From: Hyphomicrobiales bacterium
GTDB taxonomy: Bacteria; Pseudomonadota; Alphaproteobacteria; Rhizobiales; JACESI01
DNA: 49,004 nt
NCBI GenBank assembly: GCA_039973685.1
Contig: JBDWKL010000029.1
Location: 1-49,004 of the forward strand
Direction of reading: 5' to 3'
The stretch's first letter is position 1, and every line of letters begins with the position of its first letter. A program made the translations under genes and the position numbers. A model generated the notes under the pieces. That model was not told the origin of the DNA and searched no databases. It was given only the letters and a program-made list of their open reading frames with translations. This document shows, one piece after another, positions 17,525-25,305 of the stretch.

Positions 17525-17811
17525 CAAAGTTGGTCTCAATCGAGGATGGTTTGGGCGCCAATACACCACAGGCAACGTTGGTAAAATTTTAACCTTCTTT
17601 GGAGTGTTCTCATGTTTTTACCCTATTGTAACCTCTGTCGACTAGGGTGGTTTGATTATTTTGGTAGGGGTGCTTAGCGCTTTCGCTTTGAGGCGAAGAG
17701 CAAGTGGTGGTTAAGGCGACTATCGAATTTTACGGTATTTAGAAATATAATTGTTAGAACGTCCCTATACTCTCCAAAGGACTAGTTGTTCATTCGTTTT
17801 TATCTGATATG
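17525..17811. other. Intergenic stretch between mmcB and phaZ
   Basis: Most of this 392-bp gene-free gap (to 17916) holds no coding frame I would support. There is a small imperfect hairpin near 17680-17705 (around gctttcgctttgaggcgaag) without a T-run, and no clear terminator for mmcB. The right-hand end holds the operator-like pair described separately. Confidence 0.5.
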
Positions 17812-17845
17812 GTGCACTGCAAAATAGATGGTTGCACTGCAAAAT
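17812..17845. promoter_or_regulatory. Paired PhaR-like operators upstream of phaZ
   Basis: Two near-identical 15-bp boxes, GGTGCACTGCAAAAT (17811-17825) and GTTGCACTGCAAAAT (17831-17845), have starts exactly 20 bp apart. The second contains the perfect palindrome TTGC-ACT-GCAA; the first differs by one base. TGC-N3-GCA is the type of site bound by PhaR, the PHB-sensing repressor of phasin and PHA genes in alphaproteobacteria. The last box ends 71 bp before the phaZ ATG, as expected for an operator in its promoter. The assignment is inferred; no phaR gene is in the window. Confidence 0.6.
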
Positions 17846-17916
17846 TTTAAGATTTGAGCACTCATCGAATATCGGTCTTGCACGGGCAAGCCGTTTTCCA
17901 GTTGAAAGGCTTTTTA

Positions 17917-19233
17917 ATGTCGTTTTATTTCTTGCACGAAATGACCCATGCGACCATGAGCCCATGGCGTACAATGGCTGAAACCACGCGTGCACTCGTC
18001 AATAATTCGATGAGCCCACTGGCGAACACGCCGGTTGTGAGATCGCTTGATGCGGGTTTTGAAGTGTTTGAACGGGCAACACGCCAATATGGCAAACCGG
18101 CTTTCGGCATTACAGAAATTGAAATCGACGGCGTGCCATTAAGCGTGTCTGAAAAAACGGTGTGGTCAGATACCTTTTGTAACTTGATCCAGTTTCAACG
18201 CATGGCGCCAGCTGGCCAAGGGCCTGACATGGAAGGTCGCCTTTCCAAAGTTGTGGTTGTGGCTCCAATGTCTGGGCATTATTCAACATTGTTACGAGGA
18301 ACTGTTGAAGGATTGCTCCCTTATCATGATGTCTACATCACTGATTGGGTCGATGCCCGCCAGGTTCCAATCACAGACGGTTCTTTCGATCTTGATGATT
18401 ATATTGATTACGTCATCAACATTGCTCATCATTTTGAGGGTGATGTTCACTTTGTCGCTGTATGCCAGCCGTCAGTTCCTGTTCTAGCAGCTGTTGCACG
18501 CATGGAAGAACTTGGAGATCCGCTTGCGCCAAAATCAATGACATTGATGGGTGGGCCAATTGATACGCGGATCAATCCAACGGTCGTGAACGACCTAGCG
18601 CAGAAAAACGATCTCGATTGGTTTGAAAACAACGTCATAATGACTGTTCCTTTCCCGCATCCTGGTGTCATGCGCCGAGTTTATCCAGGCTTCTTGCAAC
18701 TCTCAGGTTTCATGAGCATGAATTTGGATCGCCATGTGAGTGCGCAGCGTGAGTTTTATAATCACCTTGTCGAAGGTGATGGGGAATCGGCTGACAAACA
18801 CCGTGAGTTTTATGACGAATATATGGCTGTGATGGATTTAACGGCTGAGTTTTACCTCCAAACGGTTGACACAGTTTTCATTCGTCATGCTCTTGCAACA
18901 GGCGACATGATGCACCGTGATGAATTGGTGAAAACGGAAGCCATCAAGAATGTGGCTCTATTGACGGTTGAAGGTGAGAAAGACGACATTTCTGGTGTTG
19001 GTCAAACAGAAGCCGCTCATTCCCTCTGCTCGAATATTCCAGATAGCAAACGGATGCATTATGTGCAGCCTGAAGTCGGCCATTATGGCGTGTTCAATGG
19101 TTCGCGCTTTAGAAAAGGTATCCGACCTAAGATTACAGAGTTCGTTCTAAAAGCTGACCAGCGCACAAAATTAGCGCCAAAACCCGCTAAGGGTAAAAAG
19201 GTTGTGCCTGCTAAAAAAGCAGCCAAAAGCTAA
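17917..19233 (+). CDS. phaZ: Intracellular poly(3-hydroxybutyrate) depolymerase
   Basis: A 438-residue granule-associated depolymerase that mobilises intracellular PHB. There is no signal peptide. The family triad is visible: Cys183 in FVAVCQPSVPVLA replaces the usual serine nucleophile, as in PhaZa1-type enzymes, with Asp356 in VEGEKDDISG and His389 in VGHYGVFNG. The N-terminus MSFYFLHEMTHATMSPWRTM is typical of the family. The frame reaches back to 17854, but ATG at 17917 has GAAAGG seven bases upstream. The last 20 residues form a Lys/Ala/Pro-rich tail (PAKGKKVVPAKKAAKS), unlike the globular domain and possibly used for granule or nucleoid contact. It follows two PhaR-like operators and ends in a terminator. 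Confidence 0.95.
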   Translation: MSFYFLHEMTHATMSPWRTMAETTRALVNNSMSPLANTPVVRSLDAGFEVFERATRQYGKPAFGITEIEIDGVPLSVSEKTVWSDTFCNLIQFQRMAPAGQGPDMEGRLSKVVVVAPMSGHYSTLLRGTVEGLLPYHDVYITDWVDARQVPITDGSFDLDDYIDYVINIAHHFEGDVHFVAVCQPSVPVLAAVARMEELGDPLAPKSMTLMGGPIDTRINPTVVNDLAQKNDLDWFENNVIMTVPFPHPGVMRRVYPGFLQLSGFMSMNLDRHVSAQREFYNHLVEGDGESADKHREFYDEYMAVMDLTAEFYLQTVDTVFIRHALATGDMMHRDELVKTEAIKNVALLTVEGEKDDISGVGQTEAAHSLCSNIPDSKRMHYVQPEVGHYGVFNGSRFRKGIRPKITEFVLKADQRTKLAPKPAKGKKVVPAKKAAKS

Positions 19234-19262
19234 GCTAAGAGCATCTTTAGACGCAAGGTTAG

Positions 19263-19294
19263 CCCCTGAAACGCCTAGTTTCGGGGGTTTTTTC
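19263..19294 (+). terminator. Terminator of phaZ
   Basis: CCCCTGAAAC pairs with GTTTCGGGG (one G-T pair) around the loop GCCTA and is followed by GGTTTTTTCTT. Confidence 0.85.
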
Positions 19295-19425
19295 TTGAAT
19301 AATCACCTCATCATCACCATATCTTGAAGTAAGCGGGAACCAATTGTTCGCGGTTATGCGGCACGGCGGTTCCTGACTGCATCTGACTAAGATGCGATTT
19401 TTGAATCAAAACTGTGAGGTATAAA

Positions 19426-19848
19426 ATGGTTCATTCACAGACTGCTTCTACTGCGTCTGCTGACACGTCGGGTCCGTTCCTTAAACCGGGTTGGGCTCCA
19501 CTCAATATCTTCTTGATGATTGTTGGCTTCATGCTGTTTTGGCCTTTGGGCCTTGCCATGCTTGGCTTCAATCTTTGGGGACATAAACTAGGAGAGTTCA
19601 AGGACGATATGAAAAAATCTTTTGCTGTTCAAACGGATTGGATGACGTCTAATCCAGATCGTGCATCTTCAACAACAGGTAATGCAGCGTTTGATGCGTT
19701 TCGTGAAACTGAGTTGCAGCGCCTTGAAGAAGAGCGCGCGAAGCTTGATGCAATGCGTAAAGATTTTGATGATCATCTTGAAAGCTTGAGACAGGCTCGT
19801 GATCAAGAAGAATTCGATCGCTTTATGTCTCAACGCAAAAAGAAATAA
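19426..19848 (+). CDS. DUF2852 family membrane protein
   Basis: A 140-residue protein of the alphaproteobacterial DUF2852 family, of unknown function. KPGWAPLNIFLMIVGFMLFW and the following PLGLAMLGFNLWGHKLGEF form the family core with one long or two short membrane segments (about residues 18-48). The C-terminal half is an acidic/basic coiled coil (ETELQRLEEERAKLDAMRKD) ending in a basic QRKKK. The start at ATG 19426 has GTGAGG eight bases upstream. Monocistronic, between two terminators. Confidence 0.85.
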   Translation: MVHSQTASTASADTSGPFLKPGWAPLNIFLMIVGFMLFWPLGLAMLGFNLWGHKLGEFKDDMKKSFAVQTDWMTSNPDRASSTTGNAAFDAFRETELQRLEEERAKLDAMRKDFDDHLESLRQARDQEEFDRFMSQRKKK

Positions 19849-19924
19849 CGATCTCCGCGATTATTTGGTTCTGGAAACCTTGGGTTCTGACCCTAGATGC
19901 GATGGACCTTATTGAAAAAGGAAT

Positions 19925-19950
19925 ACGGGGCTTTTGGCCCCGTTTTCTTT
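19925..19950 (+). terminator. Terminator after the DUF2852 gene
   Basis: ACGGGGC (19925-19931) and GCCCCGT (19937-19943) form a perfect 7-bp stem with a TTTTG loop, followed by TTTCTTTT. Confidence 0.85.
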
Positions 19951-20010
19951 TGCCGATCTAAAACTCATTTTCCCTATGCGAACAATTAGCGAGTCACCTA
20001 TAATAGGGGA

Positions 20011-20775
20011 ATGTTCGGTTCTCTTTTCTCTTCGCCTAAATCGGCAGGTTCAAAACCCGCCTACCAGCAAAGCATAATGCTTGAGATCAACGGCAATGAC
20101 GTGCCGATCCAAATCAAACATAATGACCGCGCGAAAAGATATACACTGCGCATGCCGCAAGTGGGCACAACGCCAATTTTGACAATTCCCAAATATGGAA
20201 CCCATGACGAAGCCATCGATTTTGCGCGGCGTCATACAGGTTGGCTTGCGGCCCGCATTGCTGATCGACCTGAATTGACCGCGTTTGAACCGGATGTTTT
20301 AGTGCCTTTGCGCGGTGAACCGCATCGATTGGTCTCCAGCGGTAAGGCGCGCGGCGTGATTCAAGTCATCAATGAGGAGCCAACGCCTCATTTAAGTGTG
20401 TCTGGTGACCCGCGCCACTTTGAGCGGCGGGTAACAGACTGGCTGAAAGAGCAAGCAAGAGCAGACATCACCGCTGCTTGCCATCATCATGCCAACAATC
20501 TGGGGCTTCATTTCCGTTCTATCTCAATTAGAGACCAAAGAACCCGCTGGGGATCTTGTTCAACGGGTGCCCGTTTGAATTTTTCGTGGCGTTTGATCTT
20601 AGCGCCACCTGAGGTTTTGGACTATGTAGCGGCACATGAAGTCGCTCATCTTCAAGAAATGAATCATAAACCGCAGTTTTGGGCCCTTGTTGAGAAAACA
20701 TGTCCTGAGATGGAATTGCATAAAACGTGGCTTAGACGACATGGTACAACGCTTCATTCTTATGGTTCGTTATAA
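20011..20775 (+). CDS. YgjP-like (M48/WLM-type) zinc metallopeptidase
   Basis: A 254-residue soluble protein with a YgjP-like domain. The zinc site is HEVAHLQEMNH, with His209, Glu210 and His213, and His219 as probable third ligand. The family block RTRWGSCSTGARLNFSWRLI (about 177-196) and the terminal GPEMELHKTWLRRHG-like TCPEMELHKTWLRRHG are intact. The N-terminal half is the beta-rich part typical of the family. No signal peptide, so it is probably cytoplasmic. The physiological substrate is unknown; YgjP-type proteins are often found beside restriction or house-keeping genes. GGGGA lies directly before the ATG. The upstream terminator isolates it from the DUF2852 gene. Confidence 0.85.
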   Translation: MFGSLFSSPKSAGSKPAYQQSIMLEINGNDVPIQIKHNDRAKRYTLRMPQVGTTPILTIPKYGTHDEAIDFARRHTGWLAARIADRPELTAFEPDVLVPLRGEPHRLVSSGKARGVIQVINEEPTPHLSVSGDPRHFERRVTDWLKEQARADITAACHHHANNLGLHFRSISIRDQRTRWGSCSTGARLNFSWRLILAPPEVLDYVAAHEVAHLQEMNHKPQFWALVEKTCPEMELHKTWLRRHGTTLHSYGSL

Positions 20776-21095
20776 GATTTGAGCGAGAATTTAATTCCTC
20801 AACCTCGACGATGGTAAACGCACCCTAAACATGGTCATCAAGGTTTAATTCAATTTTTAATATAAATAGTGCCGAATTCGTGGAAAATGTTCATTTATCC
20901 TGCTAATTTAACCAGAATAACACCTATTTAATACTCTATTTACCGTGTGTAAGCCGAATATTTGAGTTAGTTTTTATTGGTTCGAATTAACTGTAGTGAA
21001 AGAACTTTTTTGTAGTGTTGGCTCATCGATGGCCCCGGACATGAACTAGAGGGTCACGGTTCAGTTTAACACATGTGATCAATTAGGAGCTCACT
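20776..21095 (+). promoter_or_regulatory. Long leader and promoter region of the flp pilin gene
   Basis: This 320-bp gene-free, very AT-rich region precedes the pilin gene. It contains several TTAA elements; the best is TTAA-TACTCTA-TTTAC at 20928-20943, one base off the CtrA consensus TTAA-N7-TTAAC. The remaining leader, from about 20990, has no ORF. Promoter control by CtrA is an inference from this weak match and the general link of Tad pili to the cell cycle in Caulobacter. Confidence 0.35.
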
Positions 21096-21299
21096 ATGAA
21101 ACTTTTTAAACAATTCCGTAAAGACGAAAAAGGCGCGACAGCAATCGAATATGGTTTGATCGCGGCTCTTATCTCAGTTGTAATCATCGCTGCGCTTAAC
21201 GCGCTCGGCCCACAGCTTGACGCTGCATTTACTGGCGTATCTAACGCTGTTACTGAAGCTAACGTAACAGCTGGTACAAATGATCTTACAAGTAACTAA
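21096..21299 (+). CDS. flp: Flp/Fap type IVb pilin
   Basis: The major pilin of the Tad (tight adherence) pilus, a 67-residue prepilin. The leader MKLFKQFRKDEKG is cut after Gly13 by the CpaA peptidase, giving mature ATAIEYGLIAALISVVIIAA, where Glu5-Tyr6 is the Flp signature and the hydrophobic helix builds the fibre core. The variable C-terminus is short and polar (SNAVTEANVTAGTNDLTSN). A GGAG ribosome site lies ahead of ATG 21096. A strong terminator follows, so the pilin is made from an abundant separate message upstream of cpaA. Confidence 0.97.
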   Translation: MKLFKQFRKDEKGATAIEYGLIAALISVVIIAALNALGPQLDAAFTGVSNAVTEANVTAGTNDLTSN

Positions 21300-21375
21300 T
21301 ACTGCGAAAACCTTCTTGAAGCTGCATTTCGGCTAGTTTGGTTGATGATGCAGCTTTATAGAGAGTGTGCAATTG

Positions 21376-21406
21376 AAAAACGGGAGCTTTTGCTCCCGTT
21401 TTTTGT
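21376..21406 (+). terminator. Terminator of flp
   Basis: AAAAACGGGAGC pairs with GCTCCCGTTTTTT around a TTTT loop. It separates the pilin transcript from cpaA and probably allows only read-through or separate promotion of the assembly genes. Confidence 0.9.
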
Positions 21407-21462
21407 GATTAAATGAAGAAATTTAAAATCTGACGGCAACTTCGAAGAATTATAGGATCTAT

Positions 21463-21966
21463 ATGGCTTACATTGTGCTTATATTGTTTTCGGCTTTAAT
21501 GTTATATGTCACTTATTCGGATTTAACGTCATATACTCTGCCAAATTTCATCTCAATTTTGTTGGTGGTTGGTTTCTGCCTTGTGATGTTAATCATCCAA
21601 CCCCCTCTTGCCGCGTTTGGTTGGCATGTTGGTGTTGGTGCTATTTTATTCGTCGTTGGCTTCGTTTTATTCGCAACAGGTTTGTTTGGCGGCGGTGACG
21701 TGAAGGTTATAGCAGCCCTTGGCCTTTGGTTGGGGCCGTCGAATGTTTTGCCGTTTATAACAATGATGGCGATACTAGGCGGTGTTTTAGCCTTAGCCTT
21801 GCTCATTTTCCGGAAAATTAAAATCCCGCAAAATTGGTTGAAAAACAGCGCTATCGCGGGACTTCATTCCAAAGAAGAAGGCATCCCCTATGGTGTCGCA
21901 ATTGCTTTTGCTGCTTTAATAGAATTTCCAAAAACGGAAATACTTGCGAGAATTTCAGCGTTGTAG
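21463..21966 (+). CDS. cpaA: Type IVb prepilin peptidase CpaA
   Basis: A 167-residue inner-membrane aspartic peptidase of family A24 (TadV type) that cleaves the Flp leader. The two catalytic aspartates are in VTYSDLTSYTLPN (about residue 21) and GGGDVKVIAALGLWLG (about residue 72), with about five hydrophobic helices around them. It lacks the methyltransferase-type N-terminal domain of long PilD enzymes, as usual for CpaA. It starts 59 bases after the flp terminator. The 130-bp gap to cpaB is AT-rich and could hold another promoter. Confidence 0.93.
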   Translation: MAYIVLILFSALMLYVTYSDLTSYTLPNFISILLVVGFCLVMLIIQPPLAAFGWHVGVGAILFVVGFVLFATGLFGGGDVKVIAALGLWLGPSNVLPFITMMAILGGVLALALLIFRKIKIPQNWLKNSAIAGLHSKEEGIPYGVAIAFAALIEFPKTEILARISAL

Positions 21967-22096
21967 CTTGGGCTTTTGATTACATTTAATTTTTGTTAAG
22001 TATAAAACATCACTAAACATTAACTATAAATATACGTTTGTCATGCCAGAGTAACCTCAAATAACCCCCTTAATGGGTCACTAGTGAGGTAGTCTG

Positions 22097-22915
22097 ATGA
22101 GTCCGACGCGCATATTAATTTTGGGAATTGGTTTTGTTGCTGCAATCGTTGCGGCTGTTTTAGCTGTAAACTTGACATCTAGCGAACCGCAAGTGGTTCG
22201 CCAAGTGGCCAGTGAGCCATCCATCAAAACAACAAAAATATTGGTTACGAAGAAACGTCTTAAACGAGGCGATGCTGTAACTGGTAAAGACCTCGCATGG
22301 GCTGACTGGCCAAGTAGCTCAGTCACTGACCGACACATTACCAAAAGCAAAAAACCTAAAGCGATTACTGAATTTGCAGGAACGCGGGTCCGTATTGGTA
22401 TGGAAAAAGGTGATCCCGCTCATGCAAGCAAGTTCATTGGCAAAGGCCAAGGGTTCTTAGCTTCAGTTCTGACTAAAGGTATGCGGGCTGTTTCTACTAA
22501 AGTGTCGCCAGGAACAGCGGCTGGAGGATTTATTCTTCCAGATGACCGCGTCGATCTGATGATGACAAGAACCTTAGGTGAAGGCGAAGACGAAGAATAT
22601 AAGACAGAGCCAGTTCTCACCAATATTCGTGTTCTCGCAATTGATCAGATTGTTCAGGAAAAAGACGGTCAGTCTGTTGTTGTTGGTAAGACTGCAACAC
22701 TTGAACTTAATGATGAGCAAGTGAGAATTTTGACTATTGCTCAACAAGTTGCAGATCGCATGACACTGGCTTTGAGAAGCTTGAGTGACGCGTCTGAGGA
22801 GCCAAAATCTCCTGCAGTTTATCTAATTGGACGTGGTGAAGACGGCAAAGACCTTAAGAAAAGTACAGTTTCTGTCGTGCGTTATGGCACGCGTGAAGAA
22901 GTGAAAGCAAAGTAG
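22097..22915 (+). CDS. cpaB: Tad pilus assembly protein CpaB (RcpC)
   Basis: A 272-residue periplasmic protein anchored by an N-terminal membrane segment (about residues 4-24, ILILGIGFVAAIVAAVLAVN). A SAF-type domain follows (KKRLKRGDAVTGKDLAWADW, about residues 52-71), then the RcpC/CpaB core with LPDDRVDLMMTR. It is thought to interact with the secretin and help assemble or stabilise it. A GAGG ribosome site precedes ATG 22097. It ends 11 bases before cpaC, which starts with GTG, so the two are translated together. Confidence 0.93.
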   Translation: MSPTRILILGIGFVAAIVAAVLAVNLTSSEPQVVRQVASEPSIKTTKILVTKKRLKRGDAVTGKDLAWADWPSSSVTDRHITKSKKPKAITEFAGTRVRIGMEKGDPAHASKFIGKGQGFLASVLTKGMRAVSTKVSPGTAAGGFILPDDRVDLMMTRTLGEGEDEEYKTEPVLTNIRVLAIDQIVQEKDGQSVVVGKTATLELNDEQVRILTIAQQVADRMTLALRSLSDASEEPKSPAVYLIGRGEDGKDLKKSTVSVVRYGTREEVKAK

Positions 22916-22926
22916 AGGAAATCATC

Positions 22927-24477
22927 GTGATTAAAACAAGAAACTCATTTTCCACCTTGGCTGTGCTTATCCGCTTCGCGCGTATGTCTGTACTGCCTTT
23001 ATTAGCCGCAGTTGTCGCATTGACAACCTTGCAAACAGACGCGATTGCTGCAGATAAAAAAAATAGCCTTCAAGTCATTAGAACGAGCACTGTTGGTGCT
23101 ACCAAAAACGTGTCACTTGGGTTGGACAAGTCACTTGTTATCGAATTACCGCGTGATGTTCGTGATGTTTTGGTTGCAAACCCTGAAATCGCTGATGCGA
23201 TTGTCAGAACAGCACGGAAAATCTTTTTGATCGGCAATCAAGTTGGTCAAACAAACATTTTCATGTTCGATAAAGCAGGTAACACAGTTCTTAGTCTTAA
23301 TTTGGCTGTTGAACGTGATATTTTGCCGCTCGCAGATCTTATTGAAAAATATGTGCCGGGTTCTGACGTTACAGTCGAAATCGTCAATGACAACATCGTG
23401 TTAACTGGCTCAGTTCCAAACCCAATCTCTGCACGCCGTGTTTCTGATTTAGCGCAAGCGTTTGTATCAGGCGGTGAGGCTACAACCGGCCAGTTCACGC
23501 AGACGGCGGTTAGTGGACAAAATGGTGGCGATTCAGCAATCTCCAATCCGGATGGCCAAGGCCGTCAGCAATCGCAAATCATCAACCTTTTGAAAATTGA
23601 AGGCGAAGATCAAGTGCACCTTAAAGTGGTTGTCGCTGAGATCAGACGTAGTGTTTTGAAACAGCTTGGGATTAGTCTCCAAGCGATCCGAAACAACGCT
23701 TCAACCTTTAATTTAACCCGCGAAGCGGTTGCGGGTGCTGTTGGGTCTTTCCAACCGGGCGGCGGCGCAGCTTCCTTCAGTAGGACTTTTGGAAGCACAA
23801 CCTTTAATTCGACAATTAACGCCTTGGAACGGGCAAATGTGTTGCGGACACTGGCTGAACCAACACTAACGGCACAATCTGGACGTGAAGCAACGTTCCT
23901 TGCTGGTGGTGAAGTCAACCTTCCAACATCATCATCAATCGAAGATGGGGTTGTTACAGTCGAAACAACTGCACGAACTGTTGGTGTATCTCTTTCCTTC
24001 ACACCAGTGGTGCAGTCTGCTGAACGCATCAGTATTACGTTGAATACAGAGGTGAGTGCCGTTGATCCAACGCAAGCTAATACTGACTCTGGTGGCGTTG
24101 CTTTCCCAGGTATATCTATTCGCAGAGCATCGTCAACAATCGAACTTCCATCTGGTGGTACGATGATTGTTGGTGGTCTTTTGAAAGATGAGCTACGCCG
24201 CACATCAAATGGTCTGCCTTATCTGAAAAACTTACCGGTTCTTGGTCCGCTATTTGGTAGCTCAGGCTTTACTCGTAATGAAACTGAGTTGGTGATCATG
24301 GCAACACCTTATCTGGTGCGCCCAACAGCTCGCAAAAACCTTGCTCGCCCTGACAAGAACTTCGCAACTCCATCGGACACTGGGACATATTTGTTTAACC
24401 AGATCAACCGCATCTATGGCGGAAAGACCGGTGCCAACGGGAAATATCATGGGCGTGTCGGCTTTATCTACGACTAA
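22927..24477 (+). CDS. cpaC: Tad pilus secretin CpaC (RcpA)
   Basis: A 516-residue outer-membrane secretin through which the Tad pilus leaves. An N-terminal signal region ends near TTLQTDAIAADKK (about residue 40). The N-domain shows the Tad-secretin pattern (GLDKSLVIELPRDVRDVLVANPEIAD), followed by the BON-like segment VTVEIVNDNIVLTGSVPNP. The C-terminal secretin domain has the diagnostic LRTLAEPTLTAQSGREATFLAGGE and GGTMIVGGLLKDELRRTSNGLPYLKNLPVLGPLFGS. A Gly/Gln-rich insertion (VSGQNGGDSAISNPDGQGRQ) lies about residues 195-220. The start is GTG with GAGGAAA upstream; MSVLPLLAAV at residue 20 is an alternative. A lipoprotein pilot is not obvious other than CpaD. Confidence 0.95.
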   Translation: MIKTRNSFSTLAVLIRFARMSVLPLLAAVVALTTLQTDAIAADKKNSLQVIRTSTVGATKNVSLGLDKSLVIELPRDVRDVLVANPEIADAIVRTARKIFLIGNQVGQTNIFMFDKAGNTVLSLNLAVERDILPLADLIEKYVPGSDVTVEIVNDNIVLTGSVPNPISARRVSDLAQAFVSGGEATTGQFTQTAVSGQNGGDSAISNPDGQGRQQSQIINLLKIEGEDQVHLKVVVAEIRRSVLKQLGISLQAIRNNASTFNLTREAVAGAVGSFQPGGGAASFSRTFGSTTFNSTINALERANVLRTLAEPTLTAQSGREATFLAGGEVNLPTSSSIEDGVVTVETTARTVGVSLSFTPVVQSAERISITLNTEVSAVDPTQANTDSGGVAFPGISIRRASSTIELPSGGTMIVGGLLKDELRRTSNGLPYLKNLPVLGPLFGSSGFTRNETELVIMATPYLVRPTARKNLARPDKNFATPSDTGTYLFNQINRIYGGKTGANGKYHGRVGFIYD

Positions 24478-24540
24478 GCAATGAAGTCGAACAAAAAACA
24501 AACGCATATCCAGACGGCGCAACGCGCAAAGGAAAAGAAC

Positions 24541-25293
24541 ATGAGTGACATTAGTAAAGTTATCGCGGATACGGCAAAGGCAAAAAGCCAACCATCTGCA
24601 GTATCGTCCTCGAAGAGATCACTATCGATGAATTTTGCACTTGCAGCGCTAGCTGGGGTTGCCCTTGCAGGATGCGCGGCGCACCAACCAGCTGCTGGTA
24701 TCAATGTAGCGCCATCTTCATATCAAACACGGCACCCAATTGTGGTGGATGCATCTCCAACCAATTTGGATCTGCCCGCGGGTGATCAAAAAACCCATTT
24801 CACACCGGGAATGAAGAGCGCCATCGTAGGATTTGCTGGTGACTATCGCCGCTCCGGTGGCAAAGGTATCGACGTTTTGGTGCCAGCGGGGTCATCCAAT
24901 GAAGCATTTGCAAGTCATATTGCGGGTCACGCTCGCGAGGCCTTGAGCGAAGCCGGAATACCAAGCTCTCACATCAGAACGCGTTCTTATAAAGCGGTGA
25001 GTGCAGAGCATCCAGGACACGTCCGTTTAACATTCACAGCGATAAAAGCGCGTGTTGCTAGCGAGTGCGGCGTTTGGCCTACAGACATTGGTAGCGGGTT
25101 TGAAAACGAAAATTACGAGAATTTTGGGTGCGCATCTCAGCAAAACCTTGCTGCGATTATTGCCGATCCAAATGATTTAATTTCGCCACGCGGACCGGGT
25201 GAAATCAATCCAGAGCGCACAGATGTTGTGATTAGTGATTTTGAATCCAACGCGACACCAGCTGCGACTGCAGTTAGTACAACATCGTTCTAG
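24541..25293 (+). CDS. cpaD: Tad pilus lipoprotein CpaD
   Basis: A 250-residue CpaD-type outer-membrane lipoprotein. A lipobox VALAGC (Cys45 from this start) follows a hydrophobic run MNFALAALAG. The family core is TNLDLPAGDQKTHF-like, with VPAGSSNEAFASHIAGHAREALSEAG and the Cys-containing SECGVWPTDIGSGFENENYENFGCASQQNLAAIIADP. The frame is open from ATG 24481, just after the cpaC stop, but ATG 24541 has AAGGA eight bases ahead, and a third candidate at 24628 would make a compact signal peptide. The protein probably anchors or pilots the secretin. Confidence 0.9.
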   Translation: MSDISKVIADTAKAKSQPSAVSSSKRSLSMNFALAALAGVALAGCAAHQPAAGINVAPSSYQTRHPIVVDASPTNLDLPAGDQKTHFTPGMKSAIVGFAGDYRRSGGKGIDVLVPAGSSNEAFASHIAGHAREALSEAGIPSSHIRTRSYKAVSAEHPGHVRLTFTAIKARVASECGVWPTDIGSGFENENYENFGCASQQNLAAIIADPNDLISPRGPGEINPERTDVVISDFESNATPAATAVSTTSF

Positions 25294-25305
25294 GAGTTTG
25301 GTGAT

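Noticed and set aside
24481-24540. Upstream ATG giving CpaD a 20-residue N-terminal extension.
   Set aside because: It lacks a ribosome site, whereas ATG 24541 has a good one; the lipoprotein signal lies further in, so the extension adds no function.
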